Under the pieces are notes generated by a model that had not been told where the DNA came from, ran no database searches, and worked only from the letters and a program-made list of their open reading frames with translations. The position numbers and the translations under genes were made by a program. From the NCBI RefSeq assembly GCF_026625145.1, contig NZ_CP113088.1, positions 1-64,000 on the forward strand: DNA of 64,000 bases, written 5' to 3'. The DNA is from Lacinutrix neustonica (GTDB lineage: Bacteria > Bacteroidota > Bacteroidia > Flavobacteriales > Flavobacteriaceae). Positions 51,967 through 60,911 of the stretch are shown in pieces (position 1 is the stretch's first letter; each line of letters begins with the position of its first letter).

Positions 51967-53592
51967 ATGACAAGCACAGCACAATTTGAAACCCAAACCA
52001 AAGCCCTTATAGACGACCTAAAAAGCGTCTGTGCTAACTATGGTTTAGGAAATGACGGAAATGAATTTAAAATAATCACTCAGGTGTTTTTGTATAAATT
52101 CTTAAACGATAAATATGTTTACGAATTGAAACAACTAGAACCCGATTTAGCAAAAGCCGATAACTTTGACGACGCGCTTAAAAAGTTTAGCGATGATGAT
52201 TTAGAGTTGTTAACCATGCAAATAAGCGAAAACACCGCAAGTATTGCACCCAAAAATTTATTGTCTCGCTTATTCGAACAACAAAACAAAGACCAATTTG
52301 CCGATATTTTTGATGAAACCTTAGTAAGCGTCGCCAAAGACAATATCGATATTTTCTCGGTACTCACACAAGGTGGCGAAAAAGTAGTGCTTTTTGAAAA
52401 CCTAAGTAAATATGTAACCGATAAAAAAGATGACTTTTGCAAAGCCTTAGTAAATAAGTTAGTTGGTTTTAGTTTCGAGCATATATTTACACAGAAGTTT
52501 GACTTTTTCGCCACTATTTTCGAGTATTTAATTAAAGATTACAATACTAATAGTGGTGGTAAATATGCAGAGTATTTCACACCTCATGCCGTCGCTAAAA
52601 TTATGGCAGCCTGTTTAGTGACAGGAGACGATGTAAATAATGTGACCTGTTACGACCCAAGTGCAGGATCTGGAACCCTGTTAATGAATATAGCACACGC
52701 TATTGGCGAAGACAAGTGTACCATTTACTCACAAGACATTTCTCAAAAATCGTCTGCCTTGTTGCGTTTAAATCTGATTTTAAATAATCTGGTGCATTCC
52801 ATACAAAACATTATACAAGGTAATACCATTTTAAGTCCATATCACAAACAAGAGAATGGACAATTAGAAAGGTTTGATTATATCGTATCTAATCCACCAT
52901 TTAAGTTGGATTTTTCCGACTACAGTGCAGGTTTAGATAGTAAAGCGAACAAAGAGCGCTTTTTTGCAGGAATACCTAATATACCAGCAAAGGCAAAAGA
53001 TAAAATGGCCATTTATCCTTTGTTCATACAACATATAATGCATTCGTTGTCTACGAAAGGAAAAGCCGCTATAGTTGTGCCTACAGGTTTTATTACCGCA
53101 CAAAGTGGTATTGAAAAGAAAATAAGAGCCAAAATGATTTCTGAAAAAATGTTGGCAGGTGTTGTAAGTATGCCGAGTAATATTTTTGCAACAACAGGTA
53201 CCAATGTTTCAATTCTTTTTTTAGACAAACAAAATAAAGCTGATGTGGTTTTGATTGATGCTTCTAATTTAGGAACGACCGTTAAAGAAGGGAAGAACCA
53301 AAAAACAGTATTAAGCGAAACTGAAGAACAACAAATTATCGATGTGTTTAACGCTAAAGAGGCCAAAGACGATTTTTCTGTGGTGGTTTCTTATGAAGAC
53401 ATTAAAGCCAAAAACTACAGCCTAAGTGCAGGACAATATTTTGAAGTTAAAATTGAGTATGTAGCTATTACTGCGGAAGAGTTTACTACTAAAATGAAGG
53501 CTTTTGAAAGTAATTTAGAAACCTTTTTTTCTGAATCGAAAAGTTTAGAAAAAGAGATTCAAGATAATTTAAAAAGATTGAAATATGAATAG
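51967..53592 (+). CDS. hsdM: Type I restriction-modification methyltransferase subunit M
   Basis: A 541-residue N6-adenine methyltransferase. The helical N-terminal domain (residues ~1-150) is followed by the catalytic domain with the SAM motif D-P-S-A-G-S-G-T-L-L (~228-237) and the catalytic S-N-P-P-F (~307-311). The C-terminal helices end in L-K-R-L-K-Y-E. M and S together recognise and methylate a bipartite target, and with R they cut unmodified DNA. The stop overlaps the hsdS start by 8 bp (ATGAATAG), implying translational coupling. The frame is intact. Confidence 0.96.
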   Translation: MTSTAQFETQTKALIDDLKSVCANYGLGNDGNEFKIITQVFLYKFLNDKYVYELKQLEPDLAKADNFDDALKKFSDDDLELLTMQISENTASIAPKNLLSRLFEQQNKDQFADIFDETLVSVAKDNIDIFSVLTQGGEKVVLFENLSKYVTDKKDDFCKALVNKLVGFSFEHIFTQKFDFFATIFEYLIKDYNTNSGGKYAEYFTPHAVAKIMAACLVTGDDVNNVTCYDPSAGSGTLLMNIAHAIGEDKCTIYSQDISQKSSALLRLNLILNNLVHSIQNIIQGNTILSPYHKQENGQLERFDYIVSNPPFKLDFSDYSAGLDSKANKERFFAGIPNIPAKAKDKMAIYPLFIQHIMHSLSTKGKAAIVVPTGFITAQSGIEKKIRAKMISEKMLAGVVSMPSNIFATTGTNVSILFLDKQNKADVVLIDASNLGTTVKEGKNQKTVLSETEEQQIIDVFNAKEAKDDFSVVVSYEDIKAKNYSLSAGQYFEVKIEYVAITAEEFTTKMKAFESNLETFFSESKSLEKEIQDNLKRLKYE

Positions 53593-54962
53593 TTGGGTAA
53601 AACTCCAAATAGGAAAAGCAATTTCTTTCAATCCACCCGAATCTATATTAAAAGGGAGTATAGCGAAAAAAATCCCAATGGGAAGCTTAACGGAATTTCA
53701 AAGAAAAATAAATTCTTTTGAATTTAACTCTTATAATAGTGGACCGAAATTCAGAAATGGAGATACCGTTATGGCTAAAATAACTCCATGTCTTGAAAAT
53801 GGAAAAACAGCTTTTGTTGATGTTTTAGATGAAAATGAGGTAGCATTTGGCTCATCGGAATTTACTGTTCTTAGAGAGACGGAATACACTGATCCGCTAT
53901 TCATCTATTACTTGGCAATAAGCCCAACTTTTAGAAAAAGAGCTATCAGTTGTATGGAAGGTACATCAGGAAGAAAAAGGGTAAGTGAAAAAACATTAAA
54001 ATATTATGAATTGGATTTCCCCCCGATTCAAACCCAAAAACAAATAGCCAAAGTCCTTTCCGATTTAGACGCTAAAATAGAAGTCAACAACAAAATTAAC
54101 CAAGAGTTAGAAGCGATGGCAAAAACGCTTTACAACTATTGGTTTGTACAGTTCGATTTCCCTACAAGTGAAGTCCAAGCGAAACGGATAGGGAATCTCT
54201 CCTTGGTTGGAAAACCTTATAAATCGTCTCGGAGGTAAAATGGTTTTTAATAAGGAATTGAAGCGTGAGATTCGAGAAGGCTGGGAGGTTGTTCCTATAA
54301 AACATTATGCGGATATTATTGATCCACATCCGAGCCATAGAGCGCCGAAAAAAGCAGATAAAGGCTTTCCTTTCGCAGGTATTGGTGACATTGATTTTGA
54401 AGGAAATATAAGTATAAATAAAGCAAGGGTAATTAGTGAAGAATTTGTTTCAAAGCAAGAAAGAGATTATACTCTAACAGAGTATTCATTAGGCTACGGT
54501 CGAGTTGGTACAGTTGGAAAGGTAGTAAAACTTAGAAAACAAACATTTAGATATGCTCTTTCACCTACGATGGCAGTAATAAATCCCAAAGATGAGAAAC
54601 ATGCAGGCTATATCTATAATAGCATAAAAGATACTTTTTTTTATAAAATGGTACTAAAAAATACAGCTGGAACTACTAGGCCAGCTATTGGTATTCAATT
54701 GCTAAGAGAAATACCGATATTAAAACCTTCAAGTAAACATTATGATATGTTTGAAAGGTTTGAAAAGATTTCAAAACAATATTTAAAAAGAATATCCTTA
54801 TCAAATAGAGAGTCTCAAAATTTAATAGAACTTAGAGATTGGTTATTACCTATGTTAATGAATGGGCAGGTTACTGTACCGTCATTGCGAGGTAAGCCTG
54901 TGCTGAGCAAAGTCGAAGCAAGGCAATCTCATGAAGCGCAAAGCAATGATGTTGTTGGGTAG
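53585..54962 (+). CDS. hsdS: Type I specificity subunit S (one frame break; tail from a repeat)
   Basis: After repair it has about 458 residues and two target-recognition domains. TRD1 covers residues ~1-150 and TRD2 starts at G-W-E-V-V-P. The central conserved helix is I-Q-T-Q-K-Q-I-A-K-V-L-S-D-L-D-A-K-I and the distal one is L-I-E-L-R-D-W-L-L-P-M-L-M-N-G-Q-V. The break at 54227-54233 (TCTCGGA for TCCGGA) is repaired to K-S-S-G-G-K-M-V, a well-known HsdS junction. The last ~27 residues (from V-P-S-L-R-G-K-P-V-L) are encoded by the palindromic repeat at 54880. It defines the DNA target of the complex. Confidence 0.93.
54880..54945 (+). repeat. Palindromic repeat copy inside the hsdS 3' end
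   Basis: CGTCATTGCGAGG at 54880-54892 and AGGCAATCTCATGAAGCG near 54921-54938 match the intergenic repeat family. The part between, around GTGCTGAGCAAAGTCGAAG, is a second motif common in Bacteroidota intergenic hairpins. It is translated as P-S-L-R-G-K-P-V-L-S-K-V-E-A-R-Q. Confidence 0.75.
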
Positions 54963-55000
54963 AGTTACGGAGGAAGAACAAAAATACAATACAATATAGT

Positions 55001-55456
55001 ATGATAGAAAATAGTATGGAGGATATTAAGAAGGATTTGGACAAAATGAAGGAGACTATTCTTAATGATTATCAATACTACGATAGGCGTTTTGATACTG
55101 TTTCAATGGTATTTTCTGGTTTTGGTTTATATGGTTGTTTTGAGATGCTTAAATGGTACTTAACAAGCGATTACAAACAATCCTTTTGGTTAGCTATTCC
55201 TATTATATTATGGTTAATTATTTTGTTTTGGGGCTTACATAATATTAGTCGCGAAAAAAGAATAAGAGAATACTACATGCAACAAATAATGAATATACCA
55301 AAATTAGAAAGTAGTGATCTAAATGATATTAAAAAAGATAACATAGAACTAGAGGACAAACTTAGAAATAGTAGAAAGTGGATTTTTAGCTTTTCTATAT
55401 TAGGCGTTGTATTAATGTTGGTTTCGTTAGTTTGTTTTTTGATGATTAAATCTTAA
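55001..55456 (+). CDS. Two-helix membrane protein with coiled-coil ends, in the defence island
   Basis: A 151-residue protein. The charged N-terminus (M-E-D-I-K-K-D-L-D-K-M-K-E-T) is followed by a helix around V-S-M-V-F-S-G-F-G-L-Y-G-C-F, a second hydrophobic stretch (F-W-L-A-I-P-I-I-L-W-L-I-I-L-F-W-G), a cytoplasmic charged helix and a last membrane helix (I-L-G-V-V-L-M-L-V-S-L-V-C-F-L-M-I-K). It lies 38 bp after hsdS and 105 bp before the AAA ATPase on the same strand. I do not recognise a family. Small membrane proteins in defence islands are often effectors, but here that is inference from position. Confidence 0.7.
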   Translation: MIENSMEDIKKDLDKMKETILNDYQYYDRRFDTVSMVFSGFGLYGCFEMLKWYLTSDYKQSFWLAIPIILWLIILFWGLHNISREKRIREYYMQQIMNIPKLESSDLNDIKKDNIELEDKLRNSRKWIFSFSILGVVLMLVSLVCFLMIKS

Positions 55457-55561
55457 TAAACTAGAGTACAACTATAAAGTCTCGGAAAGCTAAAGAACTA
55501 CAGTATAACTTAGCGGAAAGTTTATATTTGTAGCTTAAGGGAGTTTTAAATATAGAAAGCA

Positions 55562-57295
55562 ATGAGTTTTAAATTATGCTATATATGGATAGATAAGTTC
55601 CGAAATTTTGAAAATTTTGGAGTGAACTTCTCTAGTAGTGAGAAATTTGACTTTGATTCTGATAATTTAAGTCTTAATAAAACGGAAGTAAATAATGTTC
55701 CTGATGACTTTTTTGGAAAAGATATTTCGGAAGTAACTGGATTTATTGGAAAAAATGGAACTGGTAAAAGTAATTTGCTTGAGTTAGTTTGTAAGCTTGT
55801 TAAAGGAGGAGAAACAAGTGTTAAATCTGATTTTTTTATAATTATAGAAAATGAAGGAGAGTACGAATGTCATTACAGATTCAGAGACCCTCAAGAAATA
55901 AGATCACATTTTCCAATTTTATTAAAGGAGTATAAAAGCGACATTGATAATTTGAAAGTTATTTATTTTTCAAATGTTTTTGATGAACGGACTCATGCTT
56001 TTGATAAAAAAGTATCAGATTTATCTGCAAATAATCGTTATCCAAAGCACAATTGGCCAAGTAAAACTAAAACTTCTGACTTTGTAAAGCAATTACAATT
56101 TATAAAAGGTGATTTGTTTATTGACTCTGAGATTCCATTACCAAAACAGTTAACAATAACACCCAGGACTAATATTTATAGTGCTAGCTATTGGACACAA
56201 AGTTTTATTTCAAACAACACTTTAAATGAATTTTTTTCTAATGAGTTAAAGTCTTTCTACACTGGGGTCAAAAGCTTAAAAGCATCTAGACAAAAACTAT
56301 ACTATTTTTTTATTTTTTCAGTTATAACAGATCTTATTTCATTGCTTAAAGATTTCTCTGGTCAAAATGAAACGTTTGACTCTAAAGTAGAATATCACAT
56401 AGATAATTTACTCGCAAAAACAGAAGAAATTAAAAACACTTATAAAAGCAAGTTAAATATTGCTGAGACTTGGAAAGAATGGTCTTTCAAAATTCTAAGT
56501 GAATTTTATAAAGATTATTTTAAATATAATATAAAGAATAAAAGAAAATATCCTGAACTTGAAACTTTGCAAGATAATCTACTTATGCTTGTTAAATTTG
56601 AAGAGTTTATAGAGAACAAAGAAATGCTATCTACACTGGAAGGATCTAGGAATAGGAAAACGGATAATTACATACTTGAATTTCATATATCCACTAGTAA
56701 ACTCGATGAGCAATTTTATAATTTCATTGACAAAAGTAATAGATTCAAAATAGATTGGCTTGGTTTAAGTTCGGGTCACAAAGCATATCTTAATCTATTT
56801 TCATTATTAAGATTCGAATTAAAAAATATCAAAGCAGATAATGTTTTAATTTGTATAGATGAGGGTGATCTTTATTTACATCCTAAATGGCAAGCAGATT
56901 TCTTTTATAAACTAGTTAATCTAGTTCCTAAATTTAAATCTGCTAATTATCAGTTTATTTTAACGTCACATTCTCCTTTTTTAGTGTCAGATTTACCTAA
57001 AGAAAACTTGGTTTTTTTAGGAGGTGACTCTGAGAATTATTCAAGTATTATTCGGACAGATGACAGTATCAAAACATTTGGTGGTAACTTAGGTGAACTT
57101 TATGTTGATGCCTTTTTTATGGAAGGTGGCTTAATTAGTCGTTTTGCAGCAAATAAAATTCAGGAAATCGTAAATAAAATAAATGATAATGTAGATATAA
57201 GCATTGATGATAGAAAGTTAATTGATTTAATAGGTGAGGATTTAATAAGAATACAAATTAACAATTTACTAAATGATCCTAATAGACGAAAATAG
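55562..57295 (+). CDS. AAA-family (RecF/SMC-like) ATPase, PtuA-like
   Basis: A 577-residue ATPase of the OLD/RecF/SMC-like class. Walker A is G-F-I-G-K-N-G-T-G-K-S-N (~60-71). The signature is L-S-S-G-H-K-A-Y-L-N-L-F-S (~400). Walker B is I-C-I-D-E-G-D-L-Y-L-H-P (~428-439), then L-T-S-H-S-P-F-L with the switch His. The middle region (residues ~150-390) is helical. There is no TOPRIM domain, unlike OLD nucleases, and an HNH gene overlaps by 23 bp, which is the Septu (PtuA+PtuB) architecture. The function would be anti-phage sensing plus nuclease activation; assignment to Septu is by gene order and motifs only. Confidence 0.85.
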   Translation: MSFKLCYIWIDKFRNFENFGVNFSSSEKFDFDSDNLSLNKTEVNNVPDDFFGKDISEVTGFIGKNGTGKSNLLELVCKLVKGGETSVKSDFFIIIENEGEYECHYRFRDPQEIRSHFPILLKEYKSDIDNLKVIYFSNVFDERTHAFDKKVSDLSANNRYPKHNWPSKTKTSDFVKQLQFIKGDLFIDSEIPLPKQLTITPRTNIYSASYWTQSFISNNTLNEFFSNELKSFYTGVKSLKASRQKLYYFFIFSVITDLISLLKDFSGQNETFDSKVEYHIDNLLAKTEEIKNTYKSKLNIAETWKEWSFKILSEFYKDYFKYNIKNKRKYPELETLQDNLLMLVKFEEFIENKEMLSTLEGSRNRKTDNYILEFHISTSKLDEQFYNFIDKSNRFKIDWLGLSSGHKAYLNLFSLLRFELKNIKADNVLICIDEGDLYLHPKWQADFFYKLVNLVPKFKSANYQFILTSHSPFLVSDLPKENLVFLGGDSENYSSIIRTDDSIKTFGGNLGELYVDAFFMEGGLISRFAANKIQEIVNKINDNVDISIDDRKLIDLIGEDLIRIQINNLLNDPNRRK

Positions 57296-58305
57296 CACCA
57301 TTGATTTAGATCAATTGGCAAAACAACATTTTGAAACTTTGATTTTGCCACAAAATAAAAAAGGAAGTTATCATGCGACACAATCTTTGATTGGTAGAAC
57401 AAAGAAACAATTAGACAAAGATGTATTATTCCCTAATCGAGTAAAATTTTGGAATTATTTTTTGCAAAATCATTATGTAAATCTAGAAAGGACCATTTGT
57501 TCTCGACCAAAAGTACTTTCAGACATAATAATTGAAATTGAAAATCTTGTTGGTCACAATATTTTGACAAATAATATTAGTTATAGAAGAGCTAGTTTAA
57601 CGCCTTTTGGCAATATAGTTAGTAATGTATTTGGTTATAGCAACTACAGAGATAATGGATTAGCCGAGAGAAAATGTTGATCAGTATAATTTAAATTACT
57701 GTCCTTATTGCAACATTCATAAACTTGAACAGTTAAAAGATACTGATGGTTTAAATGAAGTACAGCGTATTTCAGCATTATATCAACTTGATCATTTTTA
57801 CCCACAATCAAGATATCCATATTTATCTATTTCTTTGTTCAATCTAACACCTGGTTGCTCACCTTGTAATGCTCACTTAAAAGGAGAAAAACATTTTACT
57901 GTTAGCACACATATTAATCCTTTTCAAACAAAGTTTGATGATTATTTTCAATTTAGATTGAAAGATATTGTATTTAGTTCAAAAACTGATGTCTCTATTG
58001 TAATAGAAAATATTAAAATGTATTCTCGTAGTTCTATAAATGATTTTAAGATAGAAGAACGATATAATGACCAAAATACGAAAGTGAAAGTATTCAATTT
58101 AGTGGAAGGAATAAAAAATAGAAGCCCTGTTATACAAAAGTCTTTACTTCAGCAATTTAGTGGTCTTTTCGGGAAATTGGATAATATTAATAGAACTTTA
58201 TTAAAAAGTCAAGGAGTTCCTATAGAAGCAAAACAAATAAATGATTTTGAAATGGGAAAAATGAAAAGAGACATTTGCAAACAAATGGGATTAATACAAA
58301 GTTAA
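57273..58305 (+). CDS. HNH endonuclease partner of the AAA ATPase, PtuB-like (one frame break)
   Basis: ATG 57273 overlaps the ATPase by 23 bp. The break at 57664-57669 (CCGAGA for CCGGA) is repaired to N-G-L-A-G-E-N-V-D-Q-Y and gives about 344 residues. The HNH site is C-P-Y-C (~143), L-D-H-F-Y-P (~172), N-L-T-P-G-C-S-P-C-N (~191) and a following K-G-E-K. A ~135-residue N-terminal part and a ~140-residue C-terminal part lie outside the HNH core, so it is larger than minimal PtuB proteins. The two C-x-x-C pairs should bind structural zinc. It should cut nucleic acid when the ATPase senses phage. Confidence 0.83.
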
Positions 58306-58307
58306 AT

Positions 58308-60911
58308 ATGGAATATGAATACTGGAGAGAAGCAATAATCAATGCTTTTAATATCCTAAATCTTATGGATGAAATGGATATAAATAAAAGCACTGCTTAC
58401 GATGTAGAACATAAAGGGAAACATTATCCTCCTAAGGAAGTTTTTAGATTAGCAGCAGATTTTATTGAAGAAAATTATCCTAAAATAGTTATACCCAAAC
58501 CTAGCGGAGGAAAATCAACTAATAAGTTTATAGAAAAGTTTGGTTTTAAGGTCATTGAAAAAGAAAAAATAAAGATGATTGAAAAAATAAAAACACTAAT
58601 AGAAACTCCTCATTTTCAAGATTTATTAGCAAGTGAAACTTTTTATTTCTCTGAACTTTCTAAACTGTTTAATCAATATAAAGATTTTGATATAGAATTA
58701 ATAAAAACAGATTTAGAATCGTACTTAAACAATGAACCAAAAGATTTTAATTTTCAAGAATTATTAGATAGTTCAACTGGTGACTTTAATAGTTTTTTGT
58801 TCCTTATTGGTAAACTTATTTCATTATTTGATGAGAAAGGCTACAAAAAAAAAGCATGGAATCCATATCAAGACAAACGTGTAGTTTCTCGTTCTATGTT
58901 GTCTCAAAAATATTGGACAGGAAACTTATTAAAATATAAATTGTTAGACTTTAGAGATGATTATCTTCAAGAAGAAGCTGCCGAAGCTTTTAAACATTCC
59001 ATAAATTTCATTAATCAACCTGAACAACACGTAAATATTGTCTCTAAAAACCACAGAAAAGACATAGTTAACTACTTTAATCTAGGTAGCGCTAGTGAGA
59101 TTATAAATTTATTTTCAAATGAGCTCAAAGATTTAAAAAGCGAATTAAATAGAGGTGTAATTATTTCACACTTACTTTATAACTCTGAATTAAAAAAAAT
59201 ATGGATGAGTAGTATTGTAGGCTTAATGGCATCTGATTCAACTGGTTGGTTTGAGAACTATTTGAAAGAATCAAATAAACATAATTATTCAATTGTATGG
59301 AATAGTAAGAAACCTTCCGGAACAAATGCAACTTTAAAAGTCTTAAGAAGTGTTATAACTGAAGAAGGCAGTTTTAACCTCTACTACACAAGTAACAACA
59401 AAATAAATTATGTAGCAAAAATCATTGATTTTGCTGAGAATAATCAAGATTATATAAATAAAAACTGGAAAAAATCACATAAAAATATATTTGGATTTAA
59501 TAATTCGTTTTCAGAATATAATGATGGCAACAAAAAAGCAAGTATTGTTTTTTTATGTGAAAGCTTTAATAAGATTAAGCCGATTAATAAAAATGATTTT
59601 GAAATTTTTAAAACTTACTCCTACCCAACTCAAGATAATTTAACTCCATTACAATCTGAGCCTGAAATAGATATTATCAAGACAATGTCAAAGATTAATT
59701 ACATTGATAAAAATGAAAATCAAATGGAAGAAAATTATAACGCTCCACTGAATCAAATCTTCTATGGTCCACCAGGAACAGGTAAAACTTACAACACCAT
59801 TTTAGAAGCAGCTAAAATTATTACTCAAGATGAAACTATTACCTATACAGATTCACAAATTACATTTAATGAGCACTTAGGAAAACAAATTGAGTTTATA
59901 ACCTTTCATCAAAATTATAGTTATGAAGATTTTATTCAAGGCTTGCGTCCTGATACAGAATCAAACGGGGAATTGTCATTTTTTAAGAGTGATGGGGTTT
60001 TTAAGAAAATTGCAGATCGTGCATTAAAGAATTTCAAAGAGTCTAATACCGAAGTTCAAAAGAAAAAGTCCTTTACAGAAGTTTTTGAAGATTTCGTTTT
60101 TCCATTAATAGAAGGAGATATTGATGAAATTGAAATTAAAATGAAGAAAGTTTCCTTTTATATTACCAATATAAAAGATAAGTCAATTGAGTTTAGAAAA
60201 ATGAGTGGGGGTACAGATCATACACTTAGAATTGGAACATTGAGAGAAATGTACGAAGAAGAAAGCACAAAAGATATTCAAGGTTTATCATCTTATTATC
60301 GCCCATTGTTAACTGAACTGCTAAAAATCGGTAAACTGGAAGAAACAGAACGCATCATCAAGAAAAATTACGTAATTATTATTGATGAAATAAATCGAGC
60401 TAATATTTCTCGCGTTTTTGGTGAACTTATTACTTTAATAGAGAAGGATAAACGCTATGGTGGTAATATACCATTAACTGCCACATTACCTTCAGGAGAA
60501 CCATTTATTGTACCATCAAACTTATATATTATTGGTACCATGAATACAGCAGATAAGTCTATTGCCCTTTTAGATATTGCTTTGCGACGTCGTTTTGAGT
60601 TTAAAGCAATGTACCCTAAATATGAAATTGAAAATAAAACAATCTATAAATCAGAATTTCTAAAATCATTAAATGGGTTAATTGTAAAATCTGGAAAAGG
60701 ACACGATTTTACAATTGGACATGCTTACTTTATGTGTGACGATAATGAAACATTTGATTTTGAAAGTACGATCAATAATAAAGTAATTCCGTTACTATTA
60801 GAATATTATATGAATGACGATCAGGAAGTGAAAAAAATATTAGATGAGGCTTTAAAAGAGCAAGGGTTGAAAGTAGATAACTGGCCTTTAGAAGTAATCA
60901 GGAATGGTTAA
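58308..60911 (+). CDS. mcrB: McrB-type AAA+ GTPase of a modified-DNA restriction system
   Basis: Start ATG 58308 is chosen because it lies 2 bp after the HNH stop; an upstream TTG frame overlaps that gene. The product has about 867 residues. The AAA+ motor has G-P-P-G-T-G-K-T-Y-N-T (~487-497), Walker B I-I-I-D-E-I-N-R-A-N-I-S-R-V-F-G-E-L (~690) and the McrB-specific M-N-T-A-D-K-S-I-A-L-L-D (~745). The first ~470 residues are a long N-terminal region that normally holds the modified-base or DNA recognition domain; no EVE/YTH or DUF3578 signature could be fixed by eye. The C-terminus overlaps mcrC by 8 bp. Confidence 0.9.
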   Translation: MEYEYWREAIINAFNILNLMDEMDINKSTAYDVEHKGKHYPPKEVFRLAADFIEENYPKIVIPKPSGGKSTNKFIEKFGFKVIEKEKIKMIEKIKTLIETPHFQDLLASETFYFSELSKLFNQYKDFDIELIKTDLESYLNNEPKDFNFQELLDSSTGDFNSFLFLIGKLISLFDEKGYKKKAWNPYQDKRVVSRSMLSQKYWTGNLLKYKLLDFRDDYLQEEAAEAFKHSINFINQPEQHVNIVSKNHRKDIVNYFNLGSASEIINLFSNELKDLKSELNRGVIISHLLYNSELKKIWMSSIVGLMASDSTGWFENYLKESNKHNYSIVWNSKKPSGTNATLKVLRSVITEEGSFNLYYTSNNKINYVAKIIDFAENNQDYINKNWKKSHKNIFGFNNSFSEYNDGNKKASIVFLCESFNKIKPINKNDFEIFKTYSYPTQDNLTPLQSEPEIDIIKTMSKINYIDKNENQMEENYNAPLNQIFYGPPGTGKTYNTILEAAKIITQDETITYTDSQITFNEHLGKQIEFITFHQNYSYEDFIQGLRPDTESNGELSFFKSDGVFKKIADRALKNFKESNTEVQKKKSFTEVFEDFVFPLIEGDIDEIEIKMKKVSFYITNIKDKSIEFRKMSGGTDHTLRIGTLREMYEEESTKDIQGLSSYYRPLLTELLKIGKLEETERIIKKNYVIIIDEINRANISRVFGELITLIEKDKRYGGNIPLTATLPSGEPFIVPSNLYIIGTMNTADKSIALLDIALRRRFEFKAMYPKYEIENKTIYKSEFLKSLNGLIVKSGKGHDFTIGHAYFMCDDNETFDFESTINNKVIPLLLEYYMNDDQEVKKILDEALKEQGLKVDNWPLEVIRNG

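Noticed and set aside
55562..57295. OLD-family nuclease of a Gabija system
   Set aside because: The C-terminal part lacks a recognisable TOPRIM domain and no UvrD-like helicase follows; an HNH gene does.
55562..58305. Retron effector module (AAA plus HNH as in some retron systems)
   Set aside because: No reverse transcriptase or msr/msd-like RNA region is present upstream; hsdS and a small membrane protein occupy that space.
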